This document shows, one piece after another, positions 5,879-10,765 of a DNA stretch of 26,508 bases. The DNA is taken from the IMG/VR virus record IMGVR_UViG_3300034062_003821, positions 1-26,508 of that record; one strand, written 5' to 3'. Source of the DNA: a virus. The position numbers were made by a program, and so were the translations under genes. Under the pieces are notes generated by a model that saw only the letters and a program-made list of their open reading frames with translations, was not told the origin of the DNA and did not search any database. How positions within the stretch are numbered: position 1 is the first letter of the stretch; the number at the start of each line of letters is the position of its first letter.

Positions 5879-6141
5879 GCTTGCGTTTCAAACATATCGA
5901 CGAACAGAACCGCCGCGCGGCGGCAGAGCTGGCTGCGCGCAAAGTCAGCTGCGAGGGGTGTTTCTGGCTGGCCCGGCATCCCCGACCCATGTGCAGGGGC
6001 GAGACGTCGCCGCACTATCGCACCGCGCGGGAAAGCTATCACGAGCGTTGCGCGGCATTCTCGGTCACGGGTGTTATGCCGGTGATTGAAAATCCCAAAC
6101 GCGAAGAGCGCCGCGCACGCAAGGAGGTTATCAGGCGATGA
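5875..6141 (+). CDS. small cysteine-containing protein, possible zinc binder
   Basis: 88 residues starting MSLRFKHIDEQNRRAAAELA. Four cysteines are arranged as CEGC, then MCRGE about 15 residues on, and HERCAAF further along, which could bind a metal ion. The C-terminus is very basic (KREERRARKEVIRR). Overlaps both neighbours by four bases (ATGA), with GGAGG before its start. Probably nucleic-acid-associated, but the family is not recognised. Confidence 0.65.
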   Translation: MSLRFKHIDEQNRRAAAELAARKVSCEGCFWLARHPRPMCRGETSPHYRTARESYHERCAAFSVTGVMPVIENPKREERRARKEVIRR

Positions 6142-6866
6142 TCGACTTTAACCCATCATCCATGCAGCGGTCGGCTGCCATCGTCTTGCTGCACGAGGCG
6201 CTTGAGAAGGCTCCTCGAGCTCAGGAGAAAAGGCGTGAATATGTGGGCGCTTCGGCGATCGGTGGCCCGTGCGAGCGGCGCGTGCAGTATGACTTCATGG
6301 GCGCGCCTTATGACGAAGGATGGCGTCATTCTGCTCGTACAATGCGCATTTTTGAGCGTGGCCATAAGCTGGAAAGCATGGCCGCCATCTGGCTGTCGGA
6401 TGCCGGATACCGGCTCACACAGACGGGCAAGAACGGGGCGCCCATTGGCTTCTCGGTTGCGGGCGGGGCATTCCGTGGGCACGTTGATCGCGTGATTACG
6501 GGCGGTCCTGACGGGCTGCAATATCCGCTGATCTGGGAGCATAAGGCGCTTGGCCTGAAGTCTTGGAAAGCCATTGAGAAGTCCGGGCTGGCAAAAGCCA
6601 AGCCGGAATACGCCGACCAGATTGCGCTTTATCAGGCGTATCTGGACCTGACGAACCCGGCTTTGTTCATGGCCACCTGCGCGGATACGATGGAAGTCTA
6701 TTTTGAATTGGTTCCGTTCGACAAGCAGCGCGCCCAGACAGCGTCAGACAGGGCTGCTGAGATTATTGCTGACAGCCGTGCGGGCGCATTACGCCCTCGC
6801 TGCACGGATGACGCGGAGTTCTGGGCGTGCAAGGATTGTCCGTTTCGCAGGAGGTGCTGGGGATGA
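6138..6866 (+). CDS. Cas4/RecB-like PD-(D/E)XK nuclease with Fe-S cysteines
   Basis: A DNA exonuclease-type protein of 242 residues. The nuclease core shows GHVDRV (His115, Asp117), IWEHKAL (Glu134, Lys136) and QIALYQAYL (Gln161, Tyr165), the order expected for the RecB/Cas4 fold. One cysteine at 45 and three near the C-terminus (231, 234, 240, in CKDCPFRRRCWG) match the cysteine pattern that holds a 4Fe-4S cluster in Cas4 and AddB. There is no CRISPR array or cas gene nearby, so it is best read as a phage recombination nuclease working with the Sak4-like ATPase. AAGGAGG precedes the start. Confidence 0.85.
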   Translation: MIDFNPSSMQRSAAIVLLHEALEKAPRAQEKRREYVGASAIGGPCERRVQYDFMGAPYDEGWRHSARTMRIFERGHKLESMAAIWLSDAGYRLTQTGKNGAPIGFSVAGGAFRGHVDRVITGGPDGLQYPLIWEHKALGLKSWKAIEKSGLAKAKPEYADQIALYQAYLDLTNPALFMATCADTMEVYFELVPFDKQRAQTASDRAAEIIADSRAGALRPRCTDDAEFWACKDCPFRRRCWG

Positions 6867-7153
6867 GCGATCAGTCAGAAACAATAAAGCTTATGAAGTT
6901 TGTCTGGGATGCCGGGGACAAAAATGTCTTCTGGGCAAGATATTTGTGCGAGCAGGAATTGCTGACTGAAGAAGGAAAGGTTGAGTTCATCAAAAGATTG
7001 GGATTGGATTTGATCTTGCGGGCTTATTCCTCGCGCCGCGGCATTCTTTTTGGGCAACTATCCGAAGAGAAACGAAAAGAAGAAAGAATGCTGATTGCTG
7101 AAGAAATTCGCAATCTCGCCGATGCCATCGAAAATCATCTGGAATTTTACTGA
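6863..7153 (+). CDS. hypothetical protein, 96 aa, AT-richer than its neighbours
   Basis: Starts MSDQSETIKLMKFVWDAGDK at ATG 6863, overlapping the nuclease stop (ATGA), with AGGAGG eight bases upstream. The protein is charged and helical, ending EIRNLADAIENHLEFY. By eye its DNA is clearly AT-richer than the flanking genes and uses codons such as AAA, GAA and ATT freely, which suggests a recent acquisition. Its stop overlaps the primase start (TGATG). No family recognised. Confidence 0.7.
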   Translation: MSDQSETIKLMKFVWDAGDKNVFWARYLCEQELLTEEGKVEFIKRLGLDLILRAYSSRRGILFGQLSEEKRKEERMLIAEEIRNLADAIENHLEFY

Positions 7154-9081
7154 TGCTGGATTTCAACGACGCCGCACGCCAGCAGCCCTTTGAGGACGCG
7201 ATGGCGCGCAAGGAACGGGTCTACCGAACCCTTCAGGGCCGGGTGCGGGAGTTCGTGCGGTATCTCTACCCACGCGCCACGATGGGCCCACGGGATGCCC
7301 GGATTGGGGATGTTTCGGGGTCCAAGGGACTGAGCCTGTCCATTAGCCTGACGGCGGATGATACGGCGGGGAAATGGATCGACCATGCCACGGGCGATCG
7401 GGGGGATGTGTTCGGGCTTTATGCCGTGGCACACAATCTGGATGTCGCCCGGGACTTTGCCCAGATCCTGGCCGAGTGCGATGCGTGGGCCGGCGGGACA
7501 CCGGCGCCGCGGGCGGTTGTGCGCCACGAGGTCGAGGCGTCCAGGCCCCTCGAACCCGAGCCCGAGCGGACGGTAGATGCCCGCTATGTCTACAGGGATA
7601 AGGCCGGGCGCAAGATCTGCGAGGTGGTCAGGTATCGGCTGAGTAATGGCAAGAAGAACTTTGCGGTTCCGGGCGGGATGCCATCTCCTCGGCCGCTGTA
7701 TGGTCTTGAAAGGTGGCATGCGTCAGAAACGGTCGTAATTGTCGAGGGCGAGAAGTGCGTTGACGCTTTGGCGAGTATTGGCGTTGACGCCGCCTCGCTG
7801 ATGGGCGGGGCTAACACATCGCTGGACAAGGCCGATCTGACGCCGCTGGCCGGCAAGAAGGTGGTGCTCTGGCCCGATGCGGATGAGCCTGGCCGGAAGC
7901 TTATGGCGGGGCTGGAAGGGCCGCTGAAGGCCATTGGCTGCTCGGTGCGGGTGTTGGGCATCCCCTCGGGCAAGGCTGATGGCTGGGACGCAGCTGATGC
8001 GATTGCAGAGGGTTTTGACGTGGCGGGGTTCCTGCGGGAGCCGGAAACCTCCTCGGCCATCCTGCACGAACTATGGCCGGACATCTCGTTTACTTACGAG
8101 GCCGAGCTGGTCGAGGACTTGTTTCCGCGGGTCGGGTTGGGCACGATTTATGGCCCCTCGACGGCCGGCAAGACCTTTGTCGCGCTGGACTGGATGGCGT
8201 CGATCGCCACGGGCAGGCAGCTGTTCGGACGGGATACAGAGCCCGTAGGCGTGCTGTATTTCGCCTTTGAGGGGTATTACGGCATCCGCAAAAGGATCGC
8301 CGGTATCAAGCAGGAAAAGGGCTACGGGCCCGTGGCGCTTGAGCTGGTGGACGCCCCGTGGACCCTCTCGGATGCGGACGACTGGGCCGGCTTAAGGGCC
8401 CATATCGTTGCGGCAAGGGAGCGCCTCGAGCAGACAGGTTTCGGGCTTGGCATCATCGTGGTGGATACCCTCACAGCCGCTTACGCCGGCATCGACGCCA
8501 ACTCCCAGGCCGAGGTCACCAAGGCCATGCGCCAGCTGAAGCGGCTCGCCATGGACATGCAATGCCTGGTGCTGGTGGTCGGCCACACGGGCAAAGACAC
8601 CACGAAGGGAATGGTTGGATCGTTCGCCTACAAGTCCGAGAGCGACACGTTCATTGAGCTTCGTACGGAGAAAAACGAGGGCGACGGAAGCATCAAACGG
8701 CGGTCGATCTTTATAGAAAAAGTAAAGGATGGGCCGTCTGATTTCGTCCTCTCGGACTACGCCCTGATTGAGGTTCGGATCGGCACGAAACCGAATGGCA
8801 AGCCCATCACGACCTGCGTTGTGGAGTGGGTCAGGCCGCCCGAAAAGGATGGCGAAGCGGGCGCAAAGCCGCTCTCAAAATCAGCTCGGACCATCCTGGC
8901 GATGCTCTTCGAGGGGCCGAAATTCGTAAAAGAGCTTGCGGAAGAAACTGGCTTGAAAAGGCCCACTGTGCAGTTGATCCTTTCAGAATTGAGTGTTGCC
9001 AAGAAAGTTTATGCTAAAGACGTTGAAAACGCGAAATTGTGGTATGTGTTGGAAACCGAGGCAACACCTCAACAGCAATGA
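7153..9081 (+). CDS. bifunctional TOPRIM primase / RepA-type replicative helicase
   Basis: 642-residue replication protein that should prime and unwind phage DNA. The N-terminal region (1-115) resembles a primase head but lacks zinc-binding cysteines. A TOPRIM domain follows, with VVIVEGEKCVDAL (from about residue 193) and VVLWPDADEPG (237-247). The helicase half has a Walker A motif YGPSTAGKT (333-341), IIVVDTLTAAYAG as Walker B, and VLVVGHTGKD, as in RepA/AAA_25 helicases. The C-terminal 70 residues (KFVKELAEETGLKRPTVQLI) look like a winged helix that may bind DNA. Starts in a TGATG overlap. The repeat-rich region just downstream is a candidate place for it to act. Confidence 0.9.
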   Translation: MLDFNDAARQQPFEDAMARKERVYRTLQGRVREFVRYLYPRATMGPRDARIGDVSGSKGLSLSISLTADDTAGKWIDHATGDRGDVFGLYAVAHNLDVARDFAQILAECDAWAGGTPAPRAVVRHEVEASRPLEPEPERTVDARYVYRDKAGRKICEVVRYRLSNGKKNFAVPGGMPSPRPLYGLERWHASETVVIVEGEKCVDALASIGVDAASLMGGANTSLDKADLTPLAGKKVVLWPDADEPGRKLMAGLEGPLKAIGCSVRVLGIPSGKADGWDAADAIAEGFDVAGFLREPETSSAILHELWPDISFTYEAELVEDLFPRVGLGTIYGPSTAGKTFVALDWMASIATGRQLFGRDTEPVGVLYFAFEGYYGIRKRIAGIKQEKGYGPVALELVDAPWTLSDADDWAGLRAHIVAARERLEQTGFGLGIIVVDTLTAAYAGIDANSQAEVTKAMRQLKRLAMDMQCLVLVVGHTGKDTTKGMVGSFAYKSESDTFIELRTEKNEGDGSIKRRSIFIEKVKDGPSDFVLSDYALIEVRIGTKPNGKPITTCVVEWVRPPEKDGEAGAKPLSKSARTILAMLFEGPKFVKELAEETGLKRPTVQLILSELSVAKKVYAKDVENAKLWYVLETEATPQQQ

Positions 9082-9201
9082 AAACAATGGGTTAAGGGGG
9101 GGTGTTGGATGTGTTGGCAACATGTTGTGTGTTGTGTTGCGGATACCGGGAGTGGTGTTGCTTGTTTCGGGGGCCATGGAACATGGGCCCCGAAGCAACA
9201 C
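9046..9201. repeat. cluster of GTGTTG hexamers (iteron-like)
   Basis: GTGTTG occurs on the plus strand at 9046, 9102, 9111, 9129, 9134 and 9155, and as CAACAC at 9062 and 9196: eight copies in about 155 bases, running from the end of the helicase gene into the non-coding gap. The copies are irregularly spaced (5 to 51 bases apart), unlike strict 20-22-bp iterons. Candidate binding sites for a replication or regulatory protein. Confidence 0.5.
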
Positions 9202-9329
9202 CCGATCCGGGGGCAACAGGGCAAAGGGAAGAATTTTCTTTTTTAAAAATGTCAGGCTTGCCGATCGTCTGCGGCTTGACGCCTGGCGCGAGTTGCGGCA
9301 GGGATGTTCGCGCAGCAGGAGATTGATTG
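9082..9329. other. non-coding gap, candidate origin or regulatory region
   Basis: 248 bases with no convincing gene on either strand. It holds most of the GTGTTG cluster, a long inverted repeat (9154-9202), and an AT-rich patch (about 9231-9248, GAATTTTCTTTTTTAAAAAT) in otherwise GC-rich DNA. The combination next to a primase-helicase gene is what an origin of replication can look like; a termination or control region is the alternative. Confidence 0.45.
9154..9202. repeat. long imperfect inverted repeat
   Basis: GGTGTTGCTT...CATG on the left (from 9154) pairs with CATG...AAGCAACACC on the right (to 9202) around a three-base centre (GAA at 9179-9181). About 21 bases pair per arm with a few bulges. 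It could form a cruciform or a strong RNA hairpin; the T-rich stretch lies 30 bases further on, so it is not a standard terminator. Confidence 0.65.
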
Positions 9330-9587
9330 ATGACCCACACCGAAGCCGTTTCCGAATTCAAGGAAGCCAGCGCCGCAGTCCGCCGCGCCTATGCCGCGCA
9401 TCATGACGCGAGGATGGGCCAGATCCTGGCTGAACTTGCCATGGCCAAGGCGACAGAAAATCTAACGGCTGCGCAGGACAGGCTGGCGGCTGCGGACGAG
9501 GCGCTGCGCCATGCCGAGGAGCCGGCACCGCCCGCTCCGGCGGATATCGACGCTTCCCGTGGGGCGTGGCCCGATCAACTCTCTTAG
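9330..9587 (+). CDS. helical hypothetical protein, 85 aa
   Basis: Starts MTHTEAVSEFKEASAAVRRA at ATG 9330, with AGGAG eight bases upstream. Almost entirely alanine-rich helix with coiled-coil character (ENLTAAQDRLAAADEALRHA), then a proline-rich tail. First gene after the repeat region and before the packaging genes. Followed by two hairpins. Function unknown; similar short helical proteins are common in phage late regions. Confidence 0.65.
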   Translation: MTHTEAVSEFKEASAAVRRAYAAHHDARMGQILAELAMAKATENLTAAQDRLAAADEALRHAEEPAPPAPADIDASRGAWPDQLS

Positions 9588-9617
9588 CCGGACGGCGCCC
9601 CCCTAAGGCCGTCTGGC
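9587..9617 (+). terminator. first of two tandem hairpins
   Basis: GCCGGACGGC at 9587-9596 pairs with GCCGTCTGGC at 9608-9617 with one mismatch and an 11-base loop. It begins at the last base of the upstream stop codon. No U-run follows, so termination is plausible but unproven. Confidence 0.45.
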
Positions 9618-9618
9618 G

Positions 9619-9659
9619 GCGCCCGCGGCGTCCTCCTGTCTGCACCTCGCCGCGGGCGC
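9619..9659 (+). terminator. second of two tandem hairpins
   Basis: Perfect 12-base, very GC-rich stem: GCGCCCGCGGCG (9619-9630) with CGCCGCGGGCGC (9648-9659), loop 17. The absence of a U-run leaves open a structural role instead of termination. Nothing else is seen in the gap 9588-9690. Confidence 0.5.
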
Positions 9660-9690
9660 TACCCTACCCTAGCCCCTAGGTGAAATTCTC

Positions 9691-10041
9691 ATGCACGGCA
9701 AAGCTGGGCTCATACAGACTATGTTTTTTCCGCATATCATCGATGATGCTTTCATCGACACGGTCATGGCCCACGTTGCCGAGAGCGTGAAGGCCGTCGA
9801 GTTGCCCAAGCGGCGGCGGCAGGCGCAGCAACTGATTGAGGACATCGCCTGCCAGGCCGTCTGTGAAATGTGGACGGCGGCGTTTCCGGGCCGGCGGTAC
9901 AAGCCTACACGCTCTTGGCCGCGGGCGACCGCGATACTGCTTGACAACCCGCGGCGTGTCGTGTTGGAAGTTTGGATCGGGCAGGACTATCAGCAGGCCG
10001 AGTTGCCTGAGCCCGTGGAGATTGTGCTCGATGGCGAGTAA
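9691..10041 (+). CDS. hypothetical protein, 116 aa
   Basis: Starts MHGKAGLIQTMFFPHIIDDA at ATG 9691 with AGGTGA upstream; the internal ATG at 9721 is an alternative. The middle (VELPKRRRQAQQLIEDIACQ) is helical and the C-terminal part (RRVVLEVWIGQDYQQAELPE) looks like beta strands. Overlaps the next gene by 11 bases. I do not recognise it. Its place just before packaging genes suggests a late or transition gene. Confidence 0.65.
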   Translation: MHGKAGLIQTMFFPHIIDDAFIDTVMAHVAESVKAVELPKRRRQAQQLIEDIACQAVCEMWTAAFPGRRYKPTRSWPRATAILLDNPRRVVLEVWIGQDYQQAELPEPVEIVLDGE

Positions 10042-10189
10042 GCCGGGTCTCTATGCCAACATTGCCGCGAAGAAGCGGCGCATCGCCGCCGGGTCTGGAG
10101 AGACCATGCGTAAGCCGGGGACGAAGGGTGCGCCAACCGCTGCGGCGTTCAGGGCGAGCGCGAAGACGGCGAAGAAGCGGGGGAAGTGA
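10031..10189 (+). CDS. small basic phage protein, 52 aa
   Basis: Starts MASKPGLYANIAAKKRRIAA at ATG 10031, overlapping the previous stop. Very rich in Lys, Arg, Gly and Ala, ending KTAKKRGK. Short proteins with the SKPGLYANIAAKKRRIAAGS pattern recur near packaging and head genes of podoviruses, where their role is unknown; I recognise the pattern, not a function. Overlaps the next start (TGATG). Could bind DNA or the capsid interior. Confidence 0.7.
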   Translation: MASKPGLYANIAAKKRRIAAGSGETMRKPGTKGAPTAAAFRASAKTAKKRGK

Positions 10190-10446
10190 TGGCTCGCAAG
10201 AGCACGTCACTGTCAGTCGGGCGCGGCGAGAAGCTGCCAGTCAGCCGGGGTGCTGGCCTGACAGCCAAAGGCAGGGCCAAGCTGAACCGGGAGACAGGGT
10301 CGAACCTGAAGGCTCCGGCTCCGAACCCCAAGACCAAGGCCGACAAGGCGCGCAAGGCCAGCTTCTGCGCCCGAATGGGTGGTGTGGTGGCGAAGTCCAA
10401 GAACGCCGAGCGGGCCAAGGCCTCCATGCGGCGGTGGAAGTGTTAG
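10189..10446 (+). CDS. conserved phage basic protein (DUF6321-like)
   Basis: 85 residues from ATG 10189 (MARKSTSLSVGRGEKLPVSR). The sequence GLTAKGRAKLNRETGSNLKA, then SFCARMGGVVAKSKNAERAK and a terminal RRWKC, is the hallmark of a small conserved phage protein family often called DUF6321. Members sit beside terminase and head genes; their role is unknown. GGGGAAG precedes the start, in a TGATG overlap with the previous gene. Confidence 0.72.
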   Translation: MARKSTSLSVGRGEKLPVSRGAGLTAKGRAKLNRETGSNLKAPAPNPKTKADKARKASFCARMGGVVAKSKNAERAKASMRRWKC

Positions 10447-10477
10447 TTGAGAACCGTTCTAAAGTAGAAACGTTTAG

Positions 10478-10765
10478 ATGGCCAAGGGCGTCAAGACAGG
10501 CGGCAGGACGAAGGGAACGCCGAACAAGTCAACCAAGGCTTTCAAGGAAGCCGTGGAGATTGCTTTTTCCGAGCTTGGCGGGGTCAATGGCCTGATTGAG
10601 TGGGCGAAGACGAACCCTGACGCTTTCTACAACGGGATCTTCCCCAAGTTGGCGCCGCTTCAAATTCACCACAGCGGCGATGACACCAAGCCTCCGGTTC
10701 GGATCGAGCACGGCATTGCCGGCCAGCGCGTCAAGTCGCTGCTGGAACAGATCGCCACCAAATGA
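10478..10765 (+). CDS. putative small terminase subunit / DUF5681-like protein
   Basis: 95 residues directly upstream of, and overlapping by four bases (ATGA), the large terminase. The N-terminus KTGGRTKGTPNKSTKAFKEA is the typical opening of a DUF5681-like family frequently found in the small-terminase position, and the later FYNGIFPKLAPLQIHHSGDD also recurs there. Small terminases recognise the packaging site and regulate the large subunit. This protein is short for that job, so the role is inferred from position. No clear ribosome binding site precedes ATG 10478. Confidence 0.55.
   Translation: MAKGVKTGGRTKGTPNKSTKAFKEAVEIAFSELGGVNGLIEWAKTNPDAFYNGIFPKLAPLQIHHSGDDTKPPVRIEHGIAGQRVKSLLEQIATK

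Noticed and set aside
6138-6866. Part of a CRISPR-Cas locus, because of the Cas4-like gene
   Set aside because: No repeat-spacer array and no other cas gene in the window; gene context is phage recombination.
10447-10477. Promoter upstream of the small-terminase candidate
   Set aside because: TTGAGA and TAGAAA are present but only 12 bases apart, too close for a standard promoter; an imperfect palindrome overlaps but is weak.
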